From contig JAUICQ010000003.1 of NCBI GenBank assembly GCA_030427425.1, positions 62,001-126,000 on the forward strand: a stretch of 64,000 nucleotides of DNA, read 5' to 3'. The stretch's first letter is position 1. Every line of letters starts with the position of its first letter. The notes under the pieces were generated by a model. It ran no database searches, was not told the origin of the DNA, and worked only from the letters and a program-made list of their open reading frames with translations. Both the position numbers and the translations under genes were made by a program. The stretch comes from Fimbriimonadia bacterium (GTDB taxonomy: Bacteria; Armatimonadota; Fimbriimonadia; Fimbriimonadales; Fimbriimonadaceae). This document shows positions 1-8,423 of the stretch, piece after piece.

Positions 1-716
1 GTAGTGGATCGTTAAGCGGACATTCGGTTGGGAATTTATTGCTGTTAGGGCTTGCTGAACAATACAACGGAGATTTTCAAAAAGCCTTAGATATAGCATC
101 TGAAGTACTCTCTATAAGAGGGAGAGTTTTACCTTCTACATTTAGTAAAATTTCTCTAAATGCTGTCTTGGAGAATGGCACTACTGTTTATGGAGAAAGT
201 AATATTGCTAGTACAAACACGCCCATAGATCGGGTTTTTCTAAGCACAGATAATCCACCTGCACACGAAGATGCCATAAGTGCCATTAATAACGCCGATC
301 TTATCTGCTTAGGTCCCGGGAGTGTATTTACTAGCGTTATTCCTAGCCTGCTTATTTCAGAAATAAGAGAGGCCATTGAGAATAGTGATGCCTATAAAAT
401 TTATATTTGCAATGTAATGACTCAGCCAGGAGAGAGCACCGATTTTGCTGCTTCACACCACGTAAAAGCCATAGAAAAACATATTAACAAGAAACTATTT
501 AATCATGTACTGGTAAACACTGGTGTTCCTACTACCGCTCTATTAGAAAAATATGTGAAAGAGAATCAACATCTAGTGTATCCAGATGTGGAAAATATAA
601 AGAACATGGGATACAAAATTCTTACCGGAAGTTTTATTAGTGAATCGGATTATTGTAGACACGATGCAAGCAGAATTGCTACAAGATTTCACAATCTATT
701 GATTAGAGGTTATTAG
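1..716 (+). CDS. glmR: Gluconeogenesis factor GlmR/YvcK-CofD family, 5' partial
   Basis: The frame is open from base 3, so the gene starts before the window; about 237 residues are visible of a family usually 300-330 long. The visible part starts with GHSVGNLLL and continues with SEVLSIRGRVLPST, and later has LICLGPGSVFTSVIPSLL, all hallmarks of the YvcK branch of the CofD-like fold. Family members bind UDP-GlcNAc and steer carbon into cell-wall precursor synthesis. The stop is three bases before the start of gmk, so the two are probably co-transcribed. The family is typical of Firmicutes, Actinobacteria and cyanobacterial relatives and is not usual in Proteobacteria, which makes it a taxonomic clue. 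Confidence 0.88.
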   Translation, partial: SGSLSGHSVGNLLLLGLAEQYNGDFQKALDIASEVLSIRGRVLPSTFSKISLNAVLENGTTVYGESNIASTNTPIDRVFLSTDNPPAHEDAISAINNADLICLGPGSVFTSVIPSLLISEIREAIENSDAYKIYICNVMTQPGESTDFAASHHVKAIEKHINKKLFNHVLVNTGVPTTALLEKYVKENQHLVYPDVENIKNMGYKILTGSFISESDYCRHDASRIATRFHNLLIRGY

Positions 717-718
717 TT

Positions 719-1285
719 TTGAATATTAAGAAAGTTCTCATATTTAGCGGTCCTAGCGGTGTAGGAAAAGATACTGTACTACTAGAGTGGTACAAAATAA
801 ACCCCAATGTGAACAGGGTAATTACCCATACTACTAGATGCCCCAGAGAGGGAGAAGTTAATGGTGTGGACTATCATTTTGTAGAGAAGAATGTATTTTT
901 AGAAATGATAGACAATGATGAATTTTTTGAGTTCAAAGAAGTATATGGAAACTACTATGGAACAACTTTAAAAGCTATCGATAAGGCGACTGTTCACGGA
1001 TGTGCTACCATCTTAAAAATAGACGTACAAGGGGCTCTAGAATGTTTTTCTCGTTATCCTGGACTAAGAGGAATATTTCTCACCCCACCCACCCTAGAAG
1101 AACTAGAGAATCGACTCCGTTTGCGGGGTTCTGAAGATGATACGTCTATGGTCAGGCGTTTAGCTAAAGCTAGCTGGGAGATGGATCACAAACACTTTTA
1201 TACCCGCATAATTGTAAATGATAACTTACTAGATGCCGTACAAGAGCTTGATGCTACCGTTAAATTATTAACTGAAGAAGAGTAA
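719..1285 (+). CDS. gmk: Guanylate kinase
   Basis: The 188-residue product matches the usual guanylate kinase length. It has the P-loop SGPSGVGKDT at residues 10-19 (the usual Ser after the Lys is Asp here) and the GMP-binding signature TTRCPREGEVNGVDYHF near residues 39-55. It phosphorylates GMP to GDP in the cytosol. The start is TTG, preceded by AGAGGT about 8 bases upstream, and it follows the glmR stop at once, suggesting translational coupling. The nearest in-frame alternative start would delete the P-loop, so TTG is preferred. Confidence 0.93.
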   Translation: MNIKKVLIFSGPSGVGKDTVLLEWYKINPNVNRVITHTTRCPREGEVNGVDYHFVEKNVFLEMIDNDEFFEFKEVYGNYYGTTLKAIDKATVHGCATILKIDVQGALECFSRYPGLRGIFLTPPTLEELENRLRLRGSEDDTSMVRRLAKASWEMDHKHFYTRIIVNDNLLDAVQELDATVKLLTEEE

Positions 1286-1318
1286 GTAAGTTTTAAATAG
1301 ATTTATTCTAATAAACGC

Positions 1319-1324
1319 TATAAT
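1319..1324 (+). promoter_or_regulatory. -10 box of a likely leaderless promoter
   Basis: A perfect TATAAT ends six bases before the ATG at 1331, so transcription would start at or next to the start codon. No Shine-Dalgarno sequence and no convincing -35 box is visible. The same spacing recurs at 19081. Confidence 0.4.
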
Positions 1325-1330
1325 ATACTT

Positions 1331-1786
1331 ATGAAAGAAAATACAGATAAAAAGCTATTAGGGTTCAACATTGCGAATTATGAACTAGCAGTATCTCCGG
1401 TTTGTAGCATCCTATGTTTTACCATAGCGTTATATTATAATTTAAACTTTTTCTTAGTACTTGCTGCTCTATACGCTATTGATGGAGCTATTTATCTTTA
1501 TTGTAAATGGAAGTCTCCAGAGTTTCATTATCCATACTGGTGGAACAATAGCTATTTTGGATTCAGTATATTCCTATTTGCCATAGCTATTTATGGAACC
1601 CCTTGGCTTGGTGGTGATACTGCAATCAGAGATAACGCACGTACCGATGATAGTAATTTATACATCTATTATTTTCTGGCAGGGATTGTACTGGTTCTTA
1701 ACGGATTAATAAATAATGTTTTAACAGCTAAACAGAAAAAAGAGCACACTGGTTCTATGAGTAATCTAGACAACTTATTTAGATAG
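1331..1786 (+). CDS. Small hydrophobic membrane protein, unknown function
   Basis: The 151-residue protein has about four hydrophobic stretches (near residues 22-45, 45-57, 75-92 and 111-128) and aromatic-rich loops, so it is probably an inner-membrane protein. I recognise no family. It is preceded directly by a TATAAT box and overlaps the convergent nucleotidyltransferase gene by 12 bases at the 3' end. No enzymatic motif is visible. Confidence 0.6.
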   Translation: MKENTDKKLLGFNIANYELAVSPVCSILCFTIALYYNLNFFLVLAALYAIDGAIYLYCKWKSPEFHYPYWWNNSYFGFSIFLFAIAIYGTPWLGGDTAIRDNARTDDSNLYIYYFLAGIVLVLNGLINNVLTAKQKKEHTGSMSNLDNLFR

Positions 1787-2506
1787 CTCAAATTGTATCA
1801 TTTCTTGATACTGCTCATTATTATCAATATCTATTCCCAAAGCCGGCCTGGAGGTCTGTACTGCTGCTACATTTAAGTTTAATAGCTTACTAGCTGCTCT
1901 TTCTATATCTTCTATCTTCAGTATATTTGGATTAAACTTTGATAAGATTATCTTGAATATCATACTGAAACCGATTAGAGAGGCTAATTTAATCGGGGAT
2001 TTTCGTAATTTATAGGCCGATTCGATATAATCAAATGTGGTGGCAAGCGATTCTTTTTTACAGATTAGTATATTGCCGCCTGTAAACGTACCTTCTTTCA
2101 GGGTGACTGTTGTTCTTTTTATCTTAGGAAAAGAATCTGTAATCAAGTTGGTATTTATTACAGGATAGTATACATCTGCCGGATGAGACATGGACTCACA
2201 CTCTTCTATGAATCTCTGTATATCTTCTTCTGTAACATAGGGGATATCCGAAGTACAGATCAATAGGCGGTCATACTTTGCTGCATTTAATCCGTTCTGC
2301 AGACTCTCTAATAAAGATTTTCCACTTTTCACACGCACTATCTTGGGATCTTTGAAGTGGGTACCTACTACTATTATTTCATCTAGATTACTAACTGAAG
2401 TTATTAGTTTTTCTAAGAATGTTTTTCCTGATATTTCATACATCGCTCTAGGCGAAGCAAGTGTACTGTTATCTCCTGCCAGTATTATTGCTGATATTTT
2501 TTTCAT
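1775..2506 (-). CDS. MobA-like NTP transferase domain protein
   Basis: The 243-residue product begins ISAIILAGDNS, a variant of the LAGG nucleotide-binding start of MobA/IspD/GlmU-type nucleotidyltransferases, followed by SGKTFLEKLI and CTSDIPYVTEED, where the aspartate would bind metal. Such enzymes transfer a nucleotide to a sugar phosphate, polyol phosphate or cofactor. The substrate cannot be told from sequence. The canonical R-x-G-x-K after LAG is degenerate (DNSTLASPRA), so activity is uncertain. It is convergent with the membrane protein and divergent from the FAD enzyme. Confidence 0.72.
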   Translation of the reverse strand: MKKISAIILAGDNSTLASPRAMYEISGKTFLEKLITSVSNLDEIIVVGTHFKDPKIVRVKSGKSLLESLQNGLNAAKYDRLLICTSDIPYVTEEDIQRFIEECESMSHPADVYYPVINTNLITDSFPKIKRTTVTLKEGTFTGGNILICKKESLATTFDYIESAYKLRKSPIKLASLIGFSMIFKIILSKFNPNILKIEDIERAASKLLNLNVAAVQTSRPALGIDIDNNEQYQEMIQFELSK

Positions 2507-2621
2507 AGTAATTGCTATCGATGTCTTGGAAATATACCCATAATGAGTATGAGAGATTAAATATTGTAATGAAGTAACAATCTATATTTAACTATACCAC
2601 TTTTAGTTTTGGAGTATTTTT

Positions 2622-3614
2622 TTGAGAGTTGGAGTTATTGGAGCGGGAATATCGGGAATAACTTGTGCCAAATATTTAGCTGAATACGGTGCCGATGTAA
2701 CTGTATTTGAAAAGTCGGATATTATTGGAGGCAGGTGTTGCACAGAAGTTTTGGAGGGTTACGTTTTTGATACTGGGGCTACCAGTGTTGCTTTAAGGGG
2801 GAAGCTGATTGATGAAGAGGTTTTATCACTCTCTGAAGCGGACGGAGTGTGCAAAATAGAAAAAGGGACCTTTGCTCATGCATACGGCAAGGTGTTTCCC
2901 GGCGATAAACAGGCTAACAATGTGCCTAGATACTGTTTTAAACAGGGTATGGGAGCATTAGTGGGGTTTATTGGCAAGGGGATTGATATCCGGCTAAATA
3001 CCGATATTATTGATGTTAATAAAAATTCTGATAAGAAGTACGTTATTGAAGATGATGTTTTCGATTATTTGGTGGTAGCTACCCCTATTCCAGAAGCTAG
3101 ACGTCTACTCTCCAGTGTTGGTGACCATAGATCTTTTTCGAACGCTAAATATCGTGCTTGTTTAAGTCTCTGCTATGGAATAGAATGCGATCTATCCCAT
3201 TTGCCTTATCATGCTTTAATTAATTTGGATGGGAGAGATCCTCTATCTTGGGTTAGTATCGAGAGTAATAAGACACCAGAAAGAGCACCTGATGGATGCT
3301 CTTCTATTGTTGTGCAGGTGAGTCCGTTCTACAGTTTTCAAAAATTTTCTTTATCTGATGATATTCTGCTGAAAGATGTCTGGATTATGCTTAAAAATTT
3401 ATTAGATATAGATATGGATAAGTACGGTGTTGGTCTCGTTAGAAAGTGGTTATGGAGTCAGCCAGAAATAACTATCAGTTTCTCACACGTTAATAGAATG
3501 AGCGACACGATATTTGTAGCCACTGATGCCCTAAAGGCAGGAAGACTGGAGATGGCGTATGAATGTGGATACGAAGTAGCTCAGCTTATTATAAAAAAAG
3601 AAGAGTCTGAATAA
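2622..3614 (+). CDS. FAD-dependent amine oxidase / renalase-like oxidoreductase
   Basis: The 330-residue protein opens with the Rossmann dinucleotide motif GVIGAGISGITCAKYL (residues 4-19), followed by the acidic strand end VFEKS and the flavoprotein motif GGRCCTEVLEG. A C-terminal segment FVATDALKAGRLEMAYECG fits the second FAD-binding motif of the NAD(P)/FAD amine-oxidase family. The substrate is unknown; renalase-like and protoporphyrinogen-oxidase-like enzymes share this layout. The start is TTG with GGAG about nine bases upstream; the next methionine would destroy the FAD motif. Confidence 0.8.
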   Translation: MRVGVIGAGISGITCAKYLAEYGADVTVFEKSDIIGGRCCTEVLEGYVFDTGATSVALRGKLIDEEVLSLSEADGVCKIEKGTFAHAYGKVFPGDKQANNVPRYCFKQGMGALVGFIGKGIDIRLNTDIIDVNKNSDKKYVIEDDVFDYLVVATPIPEARRLLSSVGDHRSFSNAKYRACLSLCYGIECDLSHLPYHALINLDGRDPLSWVSIESNKTPERAPDGCSSIVVQVSPFYSFQKFSLSDDILLKDVWIMLKNLLDIDMDKYGVGLVRKWLWSQPEITISFSHVNRMSDTIFVATDALKAGRLEMAYECGYEVAQLIIKKEESE

Positions 3615-3629
3615 GAAAATGCTGTTAAG

Positions 3630-4205
3630 TTATTAAGTTATCCACTTATCCACACACCTGTTATGTGGATAAGTTACCTGTTTTTTTACTTGTTATACGG
3701 ATTTTCTCTATTTTAGTATCTGCATTTAGTAAATTGTTTAATGTTTGAATAATGCTCTCTTTTGTTAATTGTACTTCCATACTCCATTCAGAACTCTCGG
3801 CATAGATAAAGAGTGTACCATTAATATAATCTACAGGATGGGTTTTTTTGCCTATTGCTCCAGGAAAAAATTCTTCCCACTTGCTGAGTATTTCTTTAAT
3901 AGAAAGATGGTGTATAACTTTGTTGTGGGAAAGTTGTTCATGTAGAAGGGTACTTAATTTTTTCATGTGTTACTCTCTTCTAAGTGTACATTAAAACTGA
4001 TAATAGATACTTTATGCTGTTCATAAAATAGTTATCCACGCTCCTATATAAATAATATAATCTTCATTATCTTATTGTTCTTATTATTAGGATGTGCATA
4101 AGTTGTGTATAAACAAAACTAGCAGTGATAATCGAACCTAAACAGGTTGAAAATGGGCTGTTTTTTCATGGGGATAACTATGGGGGTAACTACCATAGTT
4201 TGTCC
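3630..4205. other. oriC: Candidate replication origin (DnaA-box cluster around dciA)
   Basis: Boxes matching or one base off TTATNCACA: TTATCCACT 3638-3646, TTATCCACA 3646-3654, reverse TTATCCACA 3664-3672, TTATCCACG 4033-4041, reverse TTATGCACA 4093-4101, and reverse TTATACACA 4104-4112. An AT-rich stretch at 4046-4090 could be the unwinding element. Downstream, GGGGATAACTA (4170) and GGGGGTAACTA (4182) form a direct repeat, and AACTATGG/CCATAGTT (4176-4200) an inverted one. The helicase-loader gene dciA lies within. No dnaA or dnaN is in the window, so the assignment rests on boxes and context only. Confidence 0.55.
3661..3966 (-). CDS. dciA: DciA-like (DUF721) replicative helicase loader protein
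   Basis: The 101-residue protein has the DUF721 layout: a helical start, a W-x-x-x-x-P-G-A-I core (KWEEFFPGAIGKKTHPVDYI), then GTLFIYAESSEWSMEVQL, where the family usually has a G-x-L-x-V-x-x-x-x-x-W-x-x-x-L pattern. DciA interacts with the replicative helicase DnaB in bacteria without DnaC/DnaI. Its stop codon touches a DnaA box and more boxes lie upstream of it, which fits a role near the origin. Length is normal for short DUF721 proteins. Confidence 0.75.
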   Translation of the reverse strand: MKKLSTLLHEQLSHNKVIHHLSIKEILSKWEEFFPGAIGKKTHPVDYINGTLFIYAESSEWSMEVQLTKESIIQTLNNLLNADTKIEKIRITSKKTGNLST

Positions 4206-4355
4206 GGATTTGTCCACACTTCTTGGGAAAAGTGGAATAATTCGGCAATAACACGGGCTTTTCAGACTGGTTTTCCACCGTCTATATCTACTAGGATGTG
4301 GGGTAGAATAGATGCTAGTATAATATAATAAATAATAAGTAAAACGAGTTCCAAT

Positions 4356-5654
4356 ATGCAAATTTCTTTAGAGAAGATAGATACATGTGATGTAAGAATA
4401 AACGTAGAGTGTTCCGGTATAGATGTTAAAAAAGGTTATAACAAGGCATACAGAAAGTTATTTAAGCAGATGAAACCTGCTGGATTCAGGAAAGACGGTC
4501 CTGTTCCTAAGCAATTAGTAAAGCAATTGGCTGGTCAGGAGTTGATTAATGAATATGCAACAACTGAAGTTCTTGATCTCGTATACCCTGCAATATTAAA
4601 GCAAGAAGATATTAAAGCATATCGGAGTGGTAAAGTAGAATCTTCTAAAATAGATGAAAATCAAGAGACATGCTCCTTCACTGCGGTAATACCATTAGAT
4701 CCGGTAATTGAACTAGCAAATTATGCTGAAAACAAGGATGAATCCCGATTCGAAGTTAAAGCTGTTACGGATGAAGATATCAATAAGATGGCAGATGCTA
4801 TTAGAGAGAGTGCCAGAACCTACAAAGATTTAACTACTGAGGCATTGGAAAAGGGAGATTATGCTCAGCTAGAATTAGAGAATGAATCTGGGGAAAAAAC
4901 AAGTTTAAATGTACTGGTTGGAGAGAGTGCAAAGTACTTAGATAGTGAGATAATAGGTTTAACTCCAGAAGCTGGAAAGAGTGCAGAAATCAGTTTTCCT
5001 GCAGAGTTTAAGAAAGAAGAGTGGGCCAATAAGACGCTAAAGGTGAATATTAAAGTGTTAAATGCAGCTCGCGTTATTATTCCAGAATTAAGCGATGAGT
5101 TTGTTCAGAACTTAAAAAATCAGCAACATCTTCAGCATTTTTCCAGTGAAACAGTAAAAGAGTTTCTTGATAAAGTTCGCCAGCATCTAGAAGTAGTAGA
5201 AAAAAACAATGCGACTGATGTTTATGCAACAAAGGTATTGGATGATATTTTAGCTGCTTCAAGCATTAGCATCCCTGAAGTACTATGGAAGGAAGTATTT
5301 GATAGAAGAATGAAGGATATCGAATCCATGTTATCTTATCAAAAGCAGACTTTCCAGCAGTATTTGGAAGAGATGAAGGAGACTGAGGAATCTTACAAAG
5401 CAAATTTAAAAGAAGAGGCAGTCACGGAAGTAAAGAGAGCCTTACTTGTAAGAGAGATTGCTAAAAAAGAAGGGTTAGATGTAACACAGCAGAGTCTTTA
5501 CTTAGCCGTTCAGGATATAGCCATGGAAAACCAGGTGTCTACTCAAGCTGTTGCAGATAGAATGAGTAATCCAGAGATGCAAGCCGAAGTCTATTACAGA
5601 GCTATATACAACACTGTAATGGAATTCTTAAGAGATAAACAGCTAGGAAAGTAG
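4356..5654 (+). CDS. tig: Trigger factor
   Basis: At 432 residues the product has normal trigger-factor length. The ribosome-docking signature appears as GFRKDGPVPKQLV near residues 43-55. A diverged FKBP-type peptidyl-prolyl isomerase region follows (about 155-245, including GDYAQLELENESG), then the helical C-terminal chaperone arms. It binds nascent chains at the ribosome exit tunnel. It leads the conserved tig-clpP-clpX array, with only 48 bases to clpP. The 150-base stretch between the DnaA boxes and this start holds no convincing gene. Confidence 0.93.
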   Translation: MQISLEKIDTCDVRINVECSGIDVKKGYNKAYRKLFKQMKPAGFRKDGPVPKQLVKQLAGQELINEYATTEVLDLVYPAILKQEDIKAYRSGKVESSKIDENQETCSFTAVIPLDPVIELANYAENKDESRFEVKAVTDEDINKMADAIRESARTYKDLTTEALEKGDYAQLELENESGEKTSLNVLVGESAKYLDSEIIGLTPEAGKSAEISFPAEFKKEEWANKTLKVNIKVLNAARVIIPELSDEFVQNLKNQQHLQHFSSETVKEFLDKVRQHLEVVEKNNATDVYATKVLDDILAASSISIPEVLWKEVFDRRMKDIESMLSYQKQTFQQYLEEMKETEESYKANLKEEAVTEVKRALLVREIAKKEGLDVTQQSLYLAVQDIAMENQVSTQAVADRMSNPEMQAEVYYRAIYNTVMEFLRDKQLGK

Positions 5655-5702
5655 AAATATACCATACCTTACCAGGTAGTATGTGCTAAGTGGAGGTTAT
5701 AA

Positions 5703-6287
5703 ATGAGCGTACCATTTGTTATAGAACAAACATCTAAAGGTGAAAGAAGTTACGATATATGGTCTAGGTTGCTTAAGGATAGAATTATATTCATGGGTAC
5801 CCCAGTAGACGATTATATTGCTAACATGATAGTGGCCCAGTTACTATTTTTGGAGAAGGACGATCCAGATAAGGATATCGATTTCTACATTAATAGTCCT
5901 GGAGGATCGGTAAGTGCAGGTTTAGCTATTTACGATTGTATGCAGATTATTAAGCCCGATGTAGCAACCATCTGTGTTGGACAAGCTGCATCTATGGGTG
6001 CTGTACTGTTGGCTGGTGGAGCTGCTGGTAAGAGATACTGTCTAGATCATTCTAGGGTTATGATACACCAGGTAAGCGGAGGTTTCCAAGGTACTTCAGC
6101 TGATATTAATGTACAGGTTAAAGAGGTAAACAAGTATATGGATACCTTAATGGGCATACTTGCAAAGCATACTGGGAATGATGCAGAGAAGATAAGAAAA
6201 GATTGCGATAGAGACTATTTTATGTCTTCTCAAGAGGCTTTAGACTACAAAATTGTGGATAAAGTCCTAGAACCAGGTGCAAGATAA
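5703..6287 (+). CDS. clpP: ATP-dependent Clp protease proteolytic subunit
   Basis: The 194-residue protein has all ClpP signatures: the oxyanion-hole region [13 protein letters not shown], nucleophile Ser97 in GQAASMGA, His122 in RVMIHQ and Asp171 in DRDYFM. It forms the tetradecameric serine protease that works with ClpX. GGAGGT seven bases before ATG is a clear ribosome-binding site. It sits between tig and clpX, the arrangement found in most bacteria. Confidence 0.96.
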   Translation: MSVPFVIEQTSKGERSYDIWSRLLKDRIIFMGTPVDDYIANMIVAQLLFLEKDDPDKDIDFYINSPGGSVSAGLAIYDCMQIIKPDVATICVGQAASMGAVLLAGGAAGKRYCLDHSRVMIHQVSGGFQGTSADINVQVKEVNKYMDTLMGILAKHTGNDAEKIRKDCDRDYFMSSQEALDYKIVDKVLEPGAR

Positions 6288-6295
6288 TGGTAATA

Positions 6296-6333
6296 TAGTT
6301 ACAGTATAATATTTATTAATTATATTGTAACTA
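6296..6333. promoter_or_regulatory. Inverted repeat between clpP and clpX
   Basis: TAGTTACAGTATAAT and ATTATATTGTAACTA form 15-bp arms (one G-T pair) around an 8-base loop. It lies in the 67-base clpP-clpX gap and ends 22 bases before the clpX ATG. There is no T-run, so an operator, processing site or weak attenuator is as likely as a terminator. Confidence 0.45.
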
Positions 6334-6354
6334 ATTCCATTAGTAGGTTCAGTC

Positions 6355-7641
6355 ATGTTAGAAAAAAAAGAGTACTGTAGTTTATGCGGTAAAACAAAGG
6401 AACAAGTTAAGAAATTAATTATTGGGTTACACGGAGCAGCCTGTTCCGATTGTATCGAATTATGTGGCTCAATACTTAATCAGAACACTGGCAAGGAGAG
6501 AGGCAAGGTTGCTGATAAGGTTGAGAATAAGAAAAACATCGACGATGTTTTTAAAGAAGTTCCTAAACCAAAAGAGATTTCTGAGTTCCTGGATAAGTAC
6601 GTTATAGGTCAGAATTTGGCTAAAAAATCCCTTTCTGTTTCGGTATACAATCATTATAAAAGAATTAATGAGTTAGATTCTGATGATGTAGAGATACAGA
6701 AGAGTAATGTGCTTATGGTAGGACCAACAGGTAGTGGTAAAACACTATTGGTTCAGACATTAGCAAGAATGCTAAAAGTGCCATTTGCAATAGCCGATGC
6801 AACATCGTTAACCGAAGCTGGTTATGTTGGTGATGATGTAGAAAATATTTTGTTGAGATTATACCAGTCTGCTGAATCGATAGATCCTAATAATCCTATT
6901 GCCCTGTGTGAAAGAGGGATTATCTATGTAGATGAAATAGATAAAATTGCTAGGAAAAGTGAGAACCCTTCAATCACAAGAGATGTGAGCGGAGAGGGTG
7001 TTCAGCAAGCGTTGTTAAAAATATTAGAAGGCACTATTTCAATGGTCCCTCCTACTGGTGGAAGGAAGCATCCTCAACAAGAGAATATAAAGATTAATAC
7101 GAAGAATATTCTATTTGTCTGTGGTGGAGCTTTTGATGGTTTAGAAGAAGTTATTCTGAAACGCCAACATTCCAACGCACTAGGATTCAGAAGCGATCCT
7201 ACCAAGAAGGAAGAGGCTAAAGAGAATATTTTTAGTAAGTTAGAACCATCCGATTTAATGAAGTACGGATTAATACCAGAATTTGTAGGTAGATTCGGAG
7301 TGATTACTTCTCTAGAAACTCTCACTGAGGAAGCTTTAACTAGAATATTAACTGAGCCTAAAAATGCTATTGTTAAGCAGTATCAACGATTGCTAGAAAT
7401 GGATAAAGTGAAGTTAGAATTTACCAGTGAAGCTATTAAAGAGTTAGTAGAAGCTGCCATCAAGAGTAAGACAGGAGCTAGAGCCTTAAGAGAGATGATT
7501 GAAAAGGTTATGCTAGAAATTATGTATGAAGTTCCAAGTAACGATAAAATATCGAAAGTTATCGTTGAGAAAGGAGTGATTACTGAGAAGAAGGCTCCGA
7601 AAATAATCGAAAGCGATTCTACTTTAACTACAGCTAGCTAG
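6355..7641 (+). CDS. clpX: ATP-dependent Clp protease ATP-binding subunit ClpX
   Basis: The 428-residue protein has the N-terminal zinc finger (Cys8, Cys11, Cys30, Cys33), Walker A GPTGSGKT at residues 123-130, Walker [11 protein letters not shown] near 189, the pore-loop region, and the C-terminal small AAA+ domain. It unfolds tagged substrates and feeds them to ClpP, encoded just upstream. Length and motifs are ordinary. Repeat element copy A follows its stop codon directly. Confidence 0.97.
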   Translation: MLEKKEYCSLCGKTKEQVKKLIIGLHGAACSDCIELCGSILNQNTGKERGKVADKVENKKNIDDVFKEVPKPKEISEFLDKYVIGQNLAKKSLSVSVYNHYKRINELDSDDVEIQKSNVLMVGPTGSGKTLLVQTLARMLKVPFAIADATSLTEAGYVGDDVENILLRLYQSAESIDPNNPIALCERGIIYVDEIDKIARKSENPSITRDVSGEGVQQALLKILEGTISMVPPTGGRKHPQQENIKINTKNILFVCGGAFDGLEEVILKRQHSNALGFRSDPTKKEEAKENIFSKLEPSDLMKYGLIPEFVGRFGVITSLETLTEEALTRILTEPKNAIVKQYQRLLEMDKVKLEFTSEAIKELVEAAIKSKTGARALREMIEKVMLEIMYEVPSNDKISKVIVEKGVITEKKAPKIIESDSTLTTAS

Positions 7642-7654
7642 TAGCTTAAATATC

Positions 7655-7878
7655 GTCACGGACCCCGGACTCCGTCCTCGAAGGGAACTATATGGTTTCC
7701 GGGGTGACAAATTTAGATCTTAGCTTAAAATTTCAAATGTGGGGCTACGGTATATATAAAAACCAGACTGTATTCCCCCGAGGTTCAATCTGTTCGGGGA
7801 GCAGCGTGATAGTTGTTGTACCACATTCGAAAATGTCCCACCAACACCGTAAATAGTCGGGGTACATGACCTTCTAAA
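7655..7878 (-). repeat. Dispersed intergenic element, copy A
   Basis: Read on the minus strand this ~224-bp stretch matches copies B (48815-49039) and C (51234-51445) at both ends: it starts TTTAGAAGGTCATG, then has an ACCCCGACTATTTA block, and ends in a region containing TTGTCACCCCGG, AGTTCCCTTCGAGGACGGAG and CCGGGGTCC. The terminal 54 bp (7655-7708) form an imperfect palindrome with arms GTCACGGACCCCGGA and TCCGGGGTGAC. No gene or transposase is present in the clpX-trkA gap (about 330 bases). It could be a non-autonomous mobile element or a structured RNA. Confidence 0.6.
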
Positions 7879-7931
7879 AACAACTGCAGTAAGACTAGTA
7901 AACTACATTAAACTATCTGGAAACAGGACTA

Positions 7932-7962
7932 TTGACAGCATTTTATATGAAAAATGTGTAAT
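7932..7962 (+). promoter_or_regulatory. Putative promoter of the TrkA pair
   Basis: TTGACA (7932-7937) and TGTAAT (7957-7962) are separated by 19 bases, slightly longer than ideal. The ATG follows 11 bases after the -10, giving a very short or absent leader. A perfect DnaA-box sequence TTATCCACA lies at 7966-7974, immediately before and overlapping the start codon. Confidence 0.4.
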
Positions 7963-7973
7963 AATTTATCCAC

Positions 7974-8423
7974 ATGCAAGTTGTAATACTAGGGTGTGGA
8001 AGAACTGGAAGTTATCTTGCTAGAATGCTAGAAGAGAACCATAAGGTTACAATTATAGAGGAAGACTATACCTGGGTTAAAAGGTATGGTAGCAACATCA
8101 AAAGCACTATCATTATAGGTGATGCTCAAGATGAAGATATACTTGAACAGGCCTCTATACACCAAGCAGACGCATTTCTGGCGTTAACAAGAAATGATAA
8201 CACAAATATCATGGTTGCTCAGATAGCTTCAAGAATTTACAACGTACCAAGAGTATGTATCCGACTCACCGATCCCAACCGATGCGAAGAATACCGCAAA
8301 ATGGGCTATTTCTGTATAAATCCAAATGGCATAATGGCGCAGTATATGAATGATTGGCTATTAGAGAATCCGTTTGGTAGCATAAATGAATACAATAAAC
8401 TATTTGCCGGGATGGAGATATAA
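7974..8423 (+). CDS. TrkA-N (RCK) NAD-binding protein, first of a pair
   Basis: The 149-residue protein is a single RCK N-terminal Rossmann domain: VVILGCGRTGSYLARML at residues 3-19, acidic strand end IIEED, and GDAQDEDIL. It lacks the TrkA-C domain. Such proteins bind NAD(H) and gate a K+ transporter or channel. Its stop overlaps the next start (TAATG), so the two are translationally coupled and probably act together. The transporter itself is not in this window. Confidence 0.85.
   Translation: MQVVILGCGRTGSYLARMLEENHKVTIIEEDYTWVKRYGSNIKSTIIIGDAQDEDILEQASIHQADAFLALTRNDNTNIMVAQIASRIYNVPRVCIRLTDPNRCEEYRKMGYFCINPNGIMAQYMNDWLLENPFGSINEYNKLFAGMEI

Noticed and set aside
4119-4361. Opposing ORFs in the gap before tig (minus 80 residues, plus 67 residues)
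   Set aside because: Both lie over the DnaA-box/repeat region, lack ribosome-binding sites and show no recognisable family.
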